A stretch of 64,000 bases of DNA, taken from assembly GCF_007828865.1 (NCBI RefSeq), contig NZ_VIVK01000001.1, forward strand, positions 5,022,001 through 5,086,000. Reading direction: 5' to 3'. Below are positions 17,195-26,916 of this stretch, one piece after another. How positions within the stretch are numbered: the stretch's first letter is position 1; every line of letters starts with the position of its first letter. Source of the stretch: Kribbella amoyensis. Its GTDB lineage: Bacteria; Actinomycetota; Actinomycetes; Propionibacteriales; Kribbellaceae. Position numbers and translations under genes: made by a program. The notes under the pieces were generated by a model. The model was not told the origin of the DNA. It saw only the letters and a program-made list of their open reading frames with translations, and searched no databases.

Positions 17195-17980
17195 TCAGTT
17201 CTCGGGTTGGCAGGTGGGGCACCAGTACGTGATGCGCTCGCGCGGCGGTTCGCCGATCGGGCCCATCTGGATCCTGGTCCCACAGCGCCGGCACGACTTG
17301 CCGGCCCGCTCGAACACGTACGTCCGCCGGCCCGGCCGATCCACGCCGGTACTGACCTGGGCCGCGTGGACGAGATTCGACTTCAGCATCCGGCGGCTCA
17401 GGTCGACAGCGGCGCCGAGATCCACCGAACCGGCCGGCCGCCAGGGGTGGAGCCCGAGCAGGAAGCAGACCTCGTTGCGGTAGAAGTTCCCGATGCCGGC
17501 CAGGTTGCGCTGGTCGAGCAGGGCCTCGCTGATCGTGCGCTCCGGCACGGCGGCCAGGTTGGCGACGGCGAGTGCGCGGTCGAAGTCGGGGGAGAGCAGG
17601 TCCGGCCCGAGATGGCCGACGACGCTGTCCTCGTCGTCAGTCGCCACCAGGTCGAGCACCTGCAGCCGGTACCCCACGGCGACCCAGGACTCGGTCTCCA
17701 GCACGGCCCGGATCTGGTGGCCTGGTCCACCCTTCCAGCGTTCACCCGTCCGGTACAGGTGCCAGCTGCCCTCCATCCGGAGATGGCTGTGGATCGTCAG
17801 TCCGTCCGACACCCGCATCAGCAAATGCTTGCCGCGTGCAACGACCTCCAGCATCGTCCGGCCGCTCAGGTCGGTCGTGGCCAGCGATGGCACCCGGAAG
17901 TCGGTCCGGGTCAGCTCCTTGCCGGCCAGGGACTGGTGCAGCCGCTTGGTCGCCCGCCAGACGGTGTCTCCTTCAGGCAT
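17195..17980 (-). CDS. nei: Fpg/Nei family DNA glycosylase (endonuclease VIII-like, Nei2 type)
   Basis: 261-residue base-excision repair glycosylase/AP lyase for oxidised bases. The N-terminal PEGDTV places the catalytic Pro2 and Glu3; a helix-two-turn-helix segment (NLAGIGNFYRNEVCF) and a C-terminal zinc finger with CRRC and CPTC pairs are present. MPEGDT rather than MPELPE marks the Nei rather than Fpg branch. Its ATG overlaps the lhr stop (TGATG), so it is translationally coupled to the helicase, as in the mycobacterial lhr-nei pair. Confidence 0.93.
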   Translation of the reverse strand: MPEGDTVWRATKRLHQSLAGKELTRTDFRVPSLATTDLSGRTMLEVVARGKHLLMRVSDGLTIHSHLRMEGSWHLYRTGERWKGGPGHQIRAVLETESWVAVGYRLQVLDLVATDDEDSVVGHLGPDLLSPDFDRALAVANLAAVPERTISEALLDQRNLAGIGNFYRNEVCFLLGLHPWRPAGSVDLGAAVDLSRRMLKSNLVHAAQVSTGVDRPGRRTYVFERAGKSCRRCGTRIQMGPIGEPPRERITYWCPTCQPEN

Positions 17981-20900
17981 CAGGCCCGCATTCTCAGGCC
18001 TCGCGGTGTCGCGTGGAAGCCCGCCTTCGCCAGCGCGTCACCGAACGCGGTATGCCGGACCTGCTCGCCGTCCGCGGTCTCCACCGCGAGCTTGCCGAGA
18101 TGCCCGTCCCGGATCGCCAGCGCGAGCGCGTCCACCGCCGGCTGAAGGAGATCGGGGTCCTCGGTGAAACTCAGCACGGTCCGGCCGCCACGTTCGACGT
18201 ACACGATCAGTCGACCGTCCACTAGGACGACCAACGCACCCGCCTTCCGCCCGGGCCGATGGCCGCCCGCGTTCTCCCGCTCGGGCCACGGCAGCGCGGC
18301 GCCGTACGGGTTCGCCGGGTCGGACGCGGCGAGCAGGACCGCCCGCGCGACCGGCTCCTCCCGCTTCCCCCGGGGACCAGGTGATCCCGAGGCGGCGTCA
18401 GGCAGTACGTCAGCCATCGCCCGCAACCGATCAACGGCGCCTGGCAAGGCGAACTGCGCCGCCCCGAGCCCAGCCACGAAGTACCCACGACGGCAGCGCC
18501 CGGACTCCTCGAACGCACTCAGCACCTTGTACACGGCCGCGAACCCACCTGGTGTCCGCTCGGTGATCACGGAACCCCGAGTGACGATCCCGTACCGGTC
18601 GAGGAGCGTCTCGGCGGCCGCATGCGCACGGCGAGTGGCGTCCGGATTCCGCTCGGGAAGCAGGGACCATCGACCGCCGGCCGTCGGCGGCCCGGTCCGT
18701 GAGGGCATGGAAGGCCGCCCTGGTCGCGTCGGTCGCCCTGGGCGCGTCCGTGGCGTCGCACGCCGGGCACGGTGACTCCCGCGGCCACCGCCTACCAGGG
18801 AACGCACCGGGGTCAGGGTGTCGTTCGTGAGGTGTCCGGCCCACACCAGATCCCACAGCACGCTCACCATCGTCTCGTCGTCGACCACGCCGACCGCGGA
18901 CCCGACGGCGTCGCTCAACTGCCTGAAGAAGAACGCCCCGCCGGTCGCCAACGCGTCCAGCACCGCCTGATGCGTCTCGCCGAGCTCGAAGGCGGGATCC
19001 GGATCCGGCAAGGTCAGGTCGCAATTGTCGGCCAGGTGCAGCGACACCCACCCATCGGTGCCAGGCAGCGAACCCGAACCGGCCCACACCACCTCGCCGG
19101 TCGCGGTCAGCTCGTCCAGCATCGAGGGCTGGTACCCAGGGACCCGCGAGGGCAGCACGATCGACTCCAGCGCCGACGCCGGCACCGCGCATCCCGCCAA
19201 CTGCTCCACGGCACCCAACAGGACGTCGTACCCACGGCCGCGGCTGCTCGTGATCCCCTGCCAGGCGGGAAGGAACCGCGCCAACGCCGCGGGATCAACC
19301 GGCTCGACCTCCTTGCGCAGAGCCGCGAGCGAGCGCCGCCGGAGCAACCGCAGCACCTCGGAGTCGCACCACTCCATCGCGATGCCACCCGGCAGGAACT
19401 CGCCCTCCGCGACCCGCCCGACAGCACCCAGCCGCCGCAGCGCATCGGTCACCACGGCGACCCCGATGCCGAAGTGGGTCGCCAGATCGACAGCGCGGAA
19501 CGGACCGTGCGTCCGTGCGTACCGCGACACCAGATCGCCGAGCGGATCCGCGACCGGCTCCGCATGCGCCTCTGCGACACCAGGTGGCAGCGGAACACCG
19601 AGCGCGTCCCGCAGGCGGGCGACATCCTCGACGACGGCCCACCGGTATTCGCCGGCGATCCGGACGCGCACCACCCGACGAGCCGCGGCCAGATCGGTCA
19701 ACCAGGCCTCGGCATCGGACCCGTCCACACAACGCTGCGACGCCGCCGCGATCGACAGCGGCCCGACGAGGCGTAGTACGTCGAACAGGCCCTCCGCATC
19801 CCGCGCACGACGGTCCTCGGCGAGGCGTTGGAGCTCGGCCTCGGTCCGCAGCACGACCTCGGCGTCGAGCAACTCGCGCAGCTCGGTCCGGCCGAGCAAC
19901 TCGGCGAGCAGGCTCTGGTCGAGCGCAAGCGCGGCCGCCCGCTTCTCGGCCAGCGGCGCGTCGCCCTCGTACATGAAGGCGCCCACGTACCCGAACAGCA
20001 GCGACTTCGCGAACGGCGACGCCTCCGGGGTCTCCACCTCGACCACGGAGATCCGGCGTTCACCGATACCGGTCAGCAGATCCTTCAGCGCGTCCAGGTC
20101 GTACACGTCCTGCAGGACCTCGCGCAGGGTCTCCAGCACGATCGGGAACGAGCCGTACTTGCTTGCCACGCTCAACAATTGCGCCGACCGCTGCCGCTGT
20201 TGCCACAAGGGGGATCGACGGCCCGGATTGCGCCGCGGCAGCAGCAACGCCCGCGCGGCGCACTCGCGGAACCGGGACGCGAACAGGGCCGACCCACCGA
20301 CCTCGGCGGTCACCACGTCCTCGATGTCCGCCGGGTCGAACAGGATCAGCTCGGCGCCCGGCGGAGCCTCGTCGGTCTCGGGCAACCGCAGCACGATCCC
20401 GTCGTCCCCCGACACCGACTGCGCGTCCATCCCGTACCGCTCGCGCAGGCGGGCCGCGATCGCCAGCGCCCACGGGCCGTGGACCTGGCCGCCGTAGGGG
20501 GAGTGGATACAGACCCGCCAGTCACCGAGCTCGTCGCGGAACCGCTCGACTAGGATCGTCACGTCGTCGGGCACCCGGCTGGTCGCCTCGCGCTGCTCGC
20601 CGAGATACGCGACCAGGTTGTTCGCCGCGTACTCGTCGAGACCCGCGTCGCGGGCCCGCTTGATCGCCTTGGCCGCCGGCAGGGCCGCCATCGTCCGCAC
20701 GAACGCACCGGTCGCGGCCCCCAGCTCGGCGGGACGCCCGACGGCATCGCCCTTCCAGAACGGGAGTCGCCCTGGTTGCCCGGGGGCGGGGGAGACCAGG
20801 ACGCGGTCGTGGGTGATGTCCTCGATCCGCCAGCTCGACGCGCCGAGCGTGAAGACGTCGCCGACGCGGGACTCGTACACCATCTCCTCGTCCAGCTCGC

Positions 20901-22578
20901 CGACGCGATGGTTGCTCGACTCACCCACCAGGAACACGCCGAACAGCCCGCGGTCCGGGATGGTCCCGCCGCTGGTCACCGCGAGCCGCTGGGCGCCCGG
21001 CCGGCCGGAGATCTCCCCGCTGACCCGGTCGAACACGATCCTGGGACGCAACTCGGCGAACTCGTCCGACGGGTACCGCCCCGACAGCATGTCCAGGACA
21101 CCGTCGTACGCGGACCGCGGCAGCGTCGCGAACGGTGCCGTCCGGCGGACCAGCGCGAACAACTCGTCCACGTCGAGGGTGTCCAGCGCGACGATCGAGA
21201 CGATCTGCTGGGCGAGCACGTCGAGCGGGTTCGCCGGGATGTGCAGGCTCTCGATCAGCCCCTCCCGCATCCGCTGCACCACGACGGCCGTGTCGACCAG
21301 GTCGCCGCGGAACTTCGGGAACAGCACGCCGCGCGAGATCGCGCCGACCTGGTGCCCGGCTCGGCCGACGCGCTGCAGGCCGCTCGCGACCGACGGCGGG
21401 GCCTCGACCTGGATGACCAGATCGACCGCGCCCATGTCGATCCCGAGCTCGAGGCTGCTGGTCGCCACGACGCAAGGCAGCCGGCCGGACTTCAGGTCGG
21501 CCTCGATCAGGGCCCGTTGCTCCTTGCTCACCGAGCCGTGGTGCGCGCGGGCGACCAGCGGTGGAGCGGCCTGGGACGCGCCCGACTGCGCCATCACCTG
21601 GGCCGGCGATCCGGCTTCGGGCAGCTCCAGCTCCGCGCGCTCGGCGGCGATCTCGTTCAGCCTGGCGGTCAGCCGCTCGGCGAGCCGGCGGGAGTTCGAG
21701 AAGACGATGGTCGACCGGTGCTCGGCGATCAGGTCGAAGACGTGCTCCTCGACATGCGGCCAGATCGACGCGTGCCGAGGTGGACCCGCGGCCGGCCCGG
21801 ACTCCTCGATCTCCGTGTTCGCCAGCTCGGCCATGTCCTCGACCGGCACCACGACGCCGAGGTCCCACTGCTTGGTGAACTTGGGCTGCACGACCGTCAC
21901 CGGCCGCTCACCGCCGAGGAACCGCGCCACCTCCTCGACCGGCCGGACCGTCGCGGACAGGCCGATCCGCTGGGCCGGCTTCGGCAGCAGGGCGTCGAGC
22001 CGCTCGAGCGTGAGGGCCAGGTGGGCGCCGCGCTTCGTCCCGGCGACCGCGTGCACCTCGTCGACGATGATCGTCTCGACGCCGCGCAGCGACTCCCGCG
22101 CCTGCGAGGTCAGCATCAGGAAGAGCGACTCGGGGGTGGTGATCAGGACGTCGGACGGTTTGCTCGCGAACTTCCGCCGCTCGGCGGCCGGTGTGTCCCC
22201 GGACCGCACCGCGACCTCGACGTCCAGCGGCGCCTCACCGAGCCGGCGCGCGGTCTCGCGGATGCCGATGAGCGGGGCGCGCAGGTTGCGCTCGACGTCG
22301 ACCGCGAGGGCCTTCAGCGGGGAGACGTAGAGCACCCGGCAGCGCTGCTTCGGCTCGTCGGGCGGCGGCGTCGTGGACAACCGGTCCAGCGCCCAGAGGA
22401 AAGCGGCGAGCGTCTTGCCGGAACCGGTGGGCGCGACCACCAGCGCGTCCCGGCCCGCGGTGATCGCGTCCCACGCCTCGAGCTGGGCCGGGGTGGCCGC
22501 CTCGAAGACGTCGCCGAACCACGCCCGGGTCGCGGGCGAGAAGCGGCTGAACGCGTCTGACTTCTTCACACCGACCAT
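17980..22578 (-). CDS. lhr: large ATP-dependent DNA helicase Lhr (Lhr-Core plus C-terminal domain)
   Basis: 1532-residue superfamily-2 3'-5' DNA/RNA-DNA helicase, full length for the long Lhr of Actinobacteria (~1500). Motifs: I APTGSGKTLAAF, II VDEVHAVAG, III SATVRPVEEV, IV FSNSRRLAERL, V VATSSLELGIDMG, VI LQRVGRAGHQVG, then winged-helix and HEAT-like C-terminal repeats. Mycobacterial Lhr is part of a DNA-damage-inducible set. The ATG at 22578 is preferred because upstream sequence diverges; the GTG 9 nt downstream is also possible. It diverges from lppM, 80 nt between start codons. Confidence 0.95.
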   Translation of the reverse strand: MVGVKKSDAFSRFSPATRAWFGDVFEAATPAQLEAWDAITAGRDALVVAPTGSGKTLAAFLWALDRLSTTPPPDEPKQRCRVLYVSPLKALAVDVERNLRAPLIGIRETARRLGEAPLDVEVAVRSGDTPAAERRKFASKPSDVLITTPESLFLMLTSQARESLRGVETIIVDEVHAVAGTKRGAHLALTLERLDALLPKPAQRIGLSATVRPVEEVARFLGGERPVTVVQPKFTKQWDLGVVVPVEDMAELANTEIEESGPAAGPPRHASIWPHVEEHVFDLIAEHRSTIVFSNSRRLAERLTARLNEIAAERAELELPEAGSPAQVMAQSGASQAAPPLVARAHHGSVSKEQRALIEADLKSGRLPCVVATSSLELGIDMGAVDLVIQVEAPPSVASGLQRVGRAGHQVGAISRGVLFPKFRGDLVDTAVVVQRMREGLIESLHIPANPLDVLAQQIVSIVALDTLDVDELFALVRRTAPFATLPRSAYDGVLDMLSGRYPSDEFAELRPRIVFDRVSGEISGRPGAQRLAVTSGGTIPDRGLFGVFLVGESSNHRVGELDEEMVYESRVGDVFTLGASSWRIEDITHDRVLVSPAPGQPGRLPFWKGDAVGRPAELGAATGAFVRTMAALPAAKAIKRARDAGLDEYAANNLVAYLGEQREATSRVPDDVTILVERFRDELGDWRVCIHSPYGGQVHGPWALAIAARLRERYGMDAQSVSGDDGIVLRLPETDEAPPGAELILFDPADIEDVVTAEVGGSALFASRFRECAARALLLPRRNPGRRSPLWQQRQRSAQLLSVASKYGSFPIVLETLREVLQDVYDLDALKDLLTGIGERRISVVEVETPEASPFAKSLLFGYVGAFMYEGDAPLAEKRAAALALDQSLLAELLGRTELRELLDAEVVLRTEAELQRLAEDRRARDAEGLFDVLRLVGPLSIAAASQRCVDGSDAEAWLTDLAAARRVVRVRIAGEYRWAVVEDVARLRDALGVPLPPGVAEAHAEPVADPLGDLVSRYARTHGPFRAVDLATHFGIGVAVVTDALRRLGAVGRVAEGEFLPGGIAMEWCDSEVLRLLRRRSLAALRKEVEPVDPAALARFLPAWQGITSSRGRGYDVLLGAVEQLAGCAVPASALESIVLPSRVPGYQPSMLDELTATGEVVWAGSGSLPGTDGWVSLHLADNCDLTLPDPDPAFELGETHQAVLDALATGGAFFFRQLSDAVGSAVGVVDDETMVSVLWDLVWAGHLTNDTLTPVRSLVGGGRGSHRARRATPRTRPGRPTRPGRPSMPSRTGPPTAGGRWSLLPERNPDATRRAHAAAETLLDRYGIVTRGSVITERTPGGFAAVYKVLSAFEESGRCRRGYFVAGLGAAQFALPGAVDRLRAMADVLPDAASGSPGPRGKREEPVARAVLLAASDPANPYGAALPWPERENAGGHRPGRKAGALVVLVDGRLIVYVERGGRTVLSFTEDPDLLQPAVDALALAIRDGHLGKLAVETADGEQVRHTAFGDALAKAGFHATPRGLRMRA

Positions 22579-22658
22579 CTTGCCGGGTCCCGCCGACAGT
22601 TTCCGGCCGGTGGAGTCCGGGCGCCGCAGTGTCCCCGTTGTCTGGAATGATCGGGGCC

Positions 22659-23783
22659 ATGAAGAACCGCGTGCGCATCGCACTGGTCACCGTGGCCTGT
22701 CTGTTCGCCCTGACGGGCTGCGTGAAGCTGGATGCCGATCTCAAGGTCAACTCGGACGAGACCGTCTCCGGCTCCATGCAGATCGGCGTCGACAAGAAGA
22801 TCGTCGCGGCGGGCGGCCAGTCGCTGGACACGGTCCGTCAGCAGATCGAGAAGCAGATCAAGCAGACCGCGACCGACGGGGTCAGCTGCTCCGCTTCCGA
22901 GGACGACCAGTACGTCGGGTCCAAGTGCGAGTTCGACAGCGTGCCGTTCAGCGAGATGGGCAGTTCCACCGGCGAAGGCGTCAGCTTCCAGAAGGACGGC
23001 GACAAGTTCCGCGTCTCGGTCAAGGGCGCGAACCTGAGCAGTCAGGTGCCGCAGAACGCGCAGCCGGTGATCAACTTCAAGATCACCATGCCCGGCAAGA
23101 TCGTCGAGCACGACGCCGGCGCCCAGGTCAGCGGCCGGACCGCGACGTACGACAGCCTGGACAAGCTCGGCAACGTCTCGCTGGTCTCGGAGTCCGGCGG
23201 TGGCTTCCCGGTGTGGGCGATCATCCTGATCGTCGTCCTGCTGCTGCTCGCGATCGCCGCCGTGGTCTTCTTCGTCCTGCGCGGCCGCACCAAGCAGGGC
23301 CAGCAGCAGTACCCGGGCCAGTTCCAGGGCCAGCCGGGCCAGTGGGGACCGCAGTACGGCGGTCAGCCGGGTCCGTACGGTCAGCAGGGCCAGCCTGGTC
23401 CGTACGGTCAGCCGGGTGCTCCGCAGGGACCGGGCTTCGGCCAGCCGGGCCAGCAGTACCCGGGCCAGCCGCAGTACCCCGGACAGCCGCAGTACCCCGG
23501 ACAGCCGCAGCAGGGCCAGCCGCAGTACCCGGGCCAGCCCCAGCAGGGTCAGCCGGGTCAGGGCCAGCCTGGTCAGGGGCAGTGGGGCGGTCCGCAGCAG
23601 CCGCAGCAGGGTCCGCCGCCTCAGCAGCAGGGTGGTTGGGGTCAGCCGCAGCAGGGTCAGCCGCAGCAGGGACAGCAGCCTCCGCAGCAGGGCGGCGGGT
23701 GGAACCAGCCTCCGCAGCAGGGTCAGCAGCCCCCGCAGCAGGGTGGCTGGAACCAGCCGCCCCGGGACGACGGGCGGGCATGA
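22659..23783 (+). CDS. LppM-like lipoprotein with transmembrane anchor and Gln/Pro/Gly-rich tail
   Basis: 374-residue envelope protein. A lipoprotein signal peptide ends in the lipobox LTGC (C21). The next ~150 residues match the LppM/DUF3153 domain (LDADLKVNSDETVSGSM...). A transmembrane helix follows (about 183-208), and the last ~160 residues are cytoplasmic repeats of PGQ, QYPGQPQ and QGQPQ type. ATG 22659 gives the best signal peptide; in-frame ATGs at 22629 and 22647 would lengthen the n-region. AATGAT 7 nt before the ATG may be a weak -10. It overlaps the DUF3046 gene by ATGA. Confidence 0.8.
   Translation: MKNRVRIALVTVACLFALTGCVKLDADLKVNSDETVSGSMQIGVDKKIVAAGGQSLDTVRQQIEKQIKQTATDGVSCSASEDDQYVGSKCEFDSVPFSEMGSSTGEGVSFQKDGDKFRVSVKGANLSSQVPQNAQPVINFKITMPGKIVEHDAGAQVSGRTATYDSLDKLGNVSLVSESGGGFPVWAIILIVVLLLLAIAAVVFFVLRGRTKQGQQQYPGQFQGQPGQWGPQYGGQPGPYGQQGQPGPYGQPGAPQGPGFGQPGQQYPGQPQYPGQPQYPGQPQQGQPQYPGQPQQGQPGQGQPGQGQWGGPQQPQQGPPPQQQGGWGQPQQGQPQQGQQPPQQGGGWNQPPQQGQQPPQQGGWNQPPRDDGRA
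23300..23765 (+). repeat. degenerate in-frame repeats encoding a Q/P/G-rich tail
   Basis: Short imperfect tandem units such as CAGTACCCCGGACAGCCG and CAGCAGGGTCAGCCG recur throughout this part of the lppM-like gene. The encoded low-complexity tail is prone to length variation. Confidence 0.75.
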
Positions 23784-23974
23784 GGCTCACCGAGTTCTGG
23801 GAGCGGATGAACCGGCATCTCGGCTCGGCGTACGCACGGACCTGGGCCGAGACCCAGGTCCTCAGCGAGCTCGGCGGCCGCACGGTGGCCGAGGCGCTGG
23901 ACCAGGGTGAGTCCGCCAAGACCGTCTGGCGCGCGGTCTGGGCACACCAGCAACTGCCGCCCAGCGAGCGCTGA
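23780..23974 (+). CDS. DUF3046 family small protein
   Basis: 64-residue protein reading MRLTEFWERMNRHLG, then AETQVLSELGGRTVAEAL and KTVWRAVWAHQQLP. This is the conserved actinobacterial DUF3046 family, normally encoded next to recA-recX; its function is unknown. The ATG overlaps the lppM-like stop (ATGA), so it is coupled to that gene. Here recA is 4 kb downstream, with three minus-strand genes between. Confidence 0.9.
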   Translation: MRLTEFWERMNRHLGSAYARTWAETQVLSELGGRTVAEALDQGESAKTVWRAVWAHQQLPPSER

Positions 23975-24014
23975 CGGACTCAGCTCAGCTCCCGCCGAGC
24001 CTGCGCTGACGGAC

Positions 24015-26132
24015 TCAGCTTCCGGCCAGCGTGCGCTCGGGTTCCTCGGTGAGCGGGACGCCGTCGTCGGGGTCCCGCTTCTGCGCCAGCTTGCTCGGCC
24101 ACCACAGGTGCCGGCCGATGTCGAGGTTGAGCGCGGTGACCAGCACCGAGCGTACGACGATCGTGTCCAGCAGCACCCCGAGCGCGACCGCGATGCCGAT
24201 CTCCGCGAACGCGACCACCGGCAGCGTGGCCAGGACGGCGAACGTGCCGGCCAGGACCAGTCCGGCCGACGTGATCACGCCGCCGGTCGCCGCCACCCCG
24301 ATCAGGGCGCCGCGCCTGGTCCCGTGCTGCTTGGCCTCCTCATGGACGCGGGTCATCAGGAAGATGTTGTAGTCGATGCCTAGGGCAACGAGGAAGACGA
24401 AGACGAACAGCGGCAACGACGTGTCCGTCCCGCCGAAGCCGAGCGCCTGGAACACCAGCGAACTCAGCCCGAGCGCGGCTCCGAACGACAACACCACGGT
24501 CGCCACCAGCATGATCGGCGCCACGATCGCACGGAGCAGGACAGCCAGGATCAACAAGACCACCAGCAGCACGGCAGGGATGATCACCTTGTTGTCGTAC
24601 GAGGACGCGCGCAGCGTATCCAGGAGGATCGCCGTACCGCCGCCCGCCAACGCGTCCGCACCTGGTACGGCGTGCACGGCCGCCCGTACGCGGTCCACGG
24701 TGTCCTTGGCGGCCTGGCTGTCCACCGGATCGGCCAGAGTCCCTTCCAGATAAGCGAGTCCGCCGCCTGTGACCGGCTCGGTGACAGCCGCTATTCCTGG
24801 GGTGGACGCGAGCACAGCACGTACTTCCGCGCCCTTGTCCGCGTTGCTGACCACCACCAGCGGACTACCCGCGCCCGCTGGGAAGTGCGCGGCCACGACA
24901 CGTTCGCCGACGACCGAGTCCGGCGTACCGGTGAACGACTCCGCGTTGGACAGGCCGTTCGCGTCCAGGGTCAGCATGCCGAGCGACGCGGCGAGCAGAA
25001 CGACCGTGGTGGTGATCCACGTGAGCCGTGGACGGATGGCGATCCGGCGGCCGATACGGCCCCACACGCTGGTCTCGGTGTGGTCCGCGGATCCGAACGT
25101 CGGACGGATCGGCCAGAAGACCCAGCGCCCACAGATGACCAGCAGCGCGGGCAACAACGTCAGCATGGCGATCAGGGCGATCACGATGCCGACAGCGGCG
25201 ACCGGTCCGAGGCCCCTGGTCGAGTTCATCGAGGCCAGCAGCAAGCAGAGCATGCCGGCCACCACCGTCGAACCAGAGGCGAGGATCGCGGGTCCCGCCC
25301 GGTGCAGCGCGAACGCCATCGCCTCGTGCCGGTCCTTGTGTCTGCGGAGCTCTTCCCGATAGCGGGCGACGAGCAGCAGGGCATAGTCGGTCCCCGCACC
25401 GAAGACGAGCACAGTGAGGATGCCTGCGCTCTGTGCGTTCACGGTGAGGTCGGCCTTCGTCGCGAGCAGGTACACGACGGCTTGCGCGGAGAACAGCGCG
25501 GTACCTGCCGAGAGCACCGGCAACAGCCAGAGCACGGGGCTGCGATACGTGAACAGCAGGATGATGATGACGACGGCCGCGGCCGAGTAGAGCAGCTTGC
25601 CGTCGATCCCGGCGAACGCCTCCTGCGAGTCCGCGGCGAATCCGCCCGGGCCGGTCAGGTGGAACGACAACCCCTCCGGCCGGTCGGCCGCGATCCGGCG
25701 GATGTCCTGGGCACGATCGCCGAGTGTCTCCCAGCCACCCGAACCCGCATTGATCGGCACGATCACCTGCAGCGCCTTGCCGTCCTCGGACGGGATCGGC
25801 CCGACGACCTCGCGGTCCACGTTCTCCACTTCGGCGAACTGGGCGACCTGCGCGGCCACGGCCTGCCGGTCGGCCAGGGTCAATCCGGCCGGGCGTTCGT
25901 ACACCAGGACCGCGGGGATCTCGTCCGGTGAGGAGAACTGCTCGGTGGTCTTCAGGACTTCGGTGGACTCGGCGTTGCCGGGCAACCAGGAGACCGCATC
26001 GTTCTCCTGCGCACCGGTCAGCTTGCTCGCCGGTCCGGCCGCGGCCGCCATCACGACGATCCACAGCGCCAGCACGATCCACTTCGACACCTTGCCGCAC
26101 GGCAACGCTGCCAGTCGTCCTGCTCCGCCCAT
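24015..26132 (-). CDS. MMPL family (RND-type) transporter
   Basis: About 705 residues with twelve predicted transmembrane segments in the two-fold RND pattern: helix 1, a large extracellular loop (about 45-180), helices 2-6, a second loop, helices 8-12. The MMPL signature GAGTDYALLLVARYREEL and its second-half counterpart LGIDYNIFLMTRVHEEA contain the Asp-Tyr pairs of the proton relay. Such proteins export lipids or siderophores in Actinobacteria. The start may be 26132 or, 18 nt upstream, 26150. No lipid-synthesis genes flank it, so the cargo is unknown. Confidence 0.9.
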   Translation of the reverse strand: MGGAGRLAALPCGKVSKWIVLALWIVVMAAAAGPASKLTGAQENDAVSWLPGNAESTEVLKTTEQFSSPDEIPAVLVYERPAGLTLADRQAVAAQVAQFAEVENVDREVVGPIPSEDGKALQVIVPINAGSGGWETLGDRAQDIRRIAADRPEGLSFHLTGPGGFAADSQEAFAGIDGKLLYSAAAVVIIILLFTYRSPVLWLLPVLSAGTALFSAQAVVYLLATKADLTVNAQSAGILTVLVFGAGTDYALLLVARYREELRRHKDRHEAMAFALHRAGPAILASGSTVVAGMLCLLLASMNSTRGLGPVAAVGIVIALIAMLTLLPALLVICGRWVFWPIRPTFGSADHTETSVWGRIGRRIAIRPRLTWITTTVVLLAASLGMLTLDANGLSNAESFTGTPDSVVGERVVAAHFPAGAGSPLVVVSNADKGAEVRAVLASTPGIAAVTEPVTGGGLAYLEGTLADPVDSQAAKDTVDRVRAAVHAVPGADALAGGGTAILLDTLRASSYDNKVIIPAVLLVVLLILAVLLRAIVAPIMLVATVVLSFGAALGLSSLVFQALGFGGTDTSLPLFVFVFLVALGIDYNIFLMTRVHEEAKQHGTRRGALIGVAATGGVITSAGLVLAGTFAVLATLPVVAFAEIGIAVALGVLLDTIVVRSVLVTALNLDIGRHLWWPSKLAQKRDPDDGVPLTEEPERTLAGS

Positions 26133-26281
26133 CGGGTACCACGCCCCCACCCTCAGGGGACCGCCCGCCCGTCATCCGCCGAGCTGCCGACGACTGATCC
26201 CCCTCGACCAGCCTGGTGGGTGCCCGGGAACGCGTCAACGGGCGTCGCGTAGTCCTGCGATCACTGTGCGCGCAGTACCGA

Positions 26282-26845
26282 TCAGAGCGTCCAGCCGGTG
26301 CGCGCAGCCCACTCCTCGGCCGGCAGGTAGATCAGGTCGCAGACAGGGTCCTTCAGGTCGGCGTACTCACCCGTCGTCTCGATCGGCAGCCTCGCGGCCC
26401 GCTGCTTGAACAGCCCGTACGCCGTGGCCGTGTCCGGGTGCGCGCGGAGATAGTCGCGGAACAGCAGGGCGTACCGCTGGTTGGCGCGTCCGTCGACGCG
26501 GAGATGCAGGTTCACGCGTCGCCGGTACATCGGCTCCACCACGAGCCGCTTGACCCACTGCAACTCGTCCTGCGGCAGCCCTGGTACGGGGTGGTCGCGG
26601 CGAGGTGGACGGAGTTCCCAGTCGGCCTCGGCGAGGAGTTGCGCGGCGTCGTCCAGCTGCGGCTCGGTCGGTACCGTCGCCTGGATGTCGAGGACGTCCT
26701 TGGCCGGGAGCCCTGGTACCGACGTCGAGCCGATGTGGTCGACCCGCAGGGCCGTGTCGCCGAGGATGCCCTGCAGGGTGCGGGCGGTCTTGTCGAACTG
26801 CGCCGCCCACGTCGGGTCGGGCCGGACGATGGTGATCGCGTTCAT
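26282..26845 (-). CDS. GrpB family protein (UPF0157, nucleotidyltransferase-like fold)
   Basis: About 187 residues. Segments VDHIGSTSVPGLPAKDVLDIQ and NLHLRV match the GrpB/UPF0157 family, a nucleotidyltransferase-fold group related to the domain fused to CoaE in some Actinobacteria. No catalytic role is proven. Start taken at ATG 26845; ATG 26857 is in frame and equally lacking an SD. Confidence 0.85.
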   Translation of the reverse strand: MNAITIVRPDPTWAAQFDKTARTLQGILGDTALRVDHIGSTSVPGLPAKDVLDIQATVPTEPQLDDAAQLLAEADWELRPPRRDHPVPGLPQDELQWVKRLVVEPMYRRRVNLHLRVDGRANQRYALLFRDYLRAHPDTATAYGLFKQRAARLPIETTGEYADLKDPVCDLIYLPAEEWAARTGWTL

Positions 26846-26916
26846 GCGCAAGATCATGGCAGCGCTCACCGTCCCGCCGACAGGTGTTGTCCGCGGGATC
26901 GGGCGTGCGGCCGCTG

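Noticed and set aside
20776..22560. 594-codon plus-strand frame inside lhr
   Set aside because: Antisense to the conserved helicase motifs; low-complexity Arg/Gly/Asp-rich product.
23966..24022. Direct repeat GCGCTGACGGACTCAGCT on both sides of the DUF3046/MMPL junction
   Set aside because: Two 18-bp copies about 35 bp apart, covering the end of the DUF3046 gene and the end of the MMPL gene; a simple local duplication, with no element between them.
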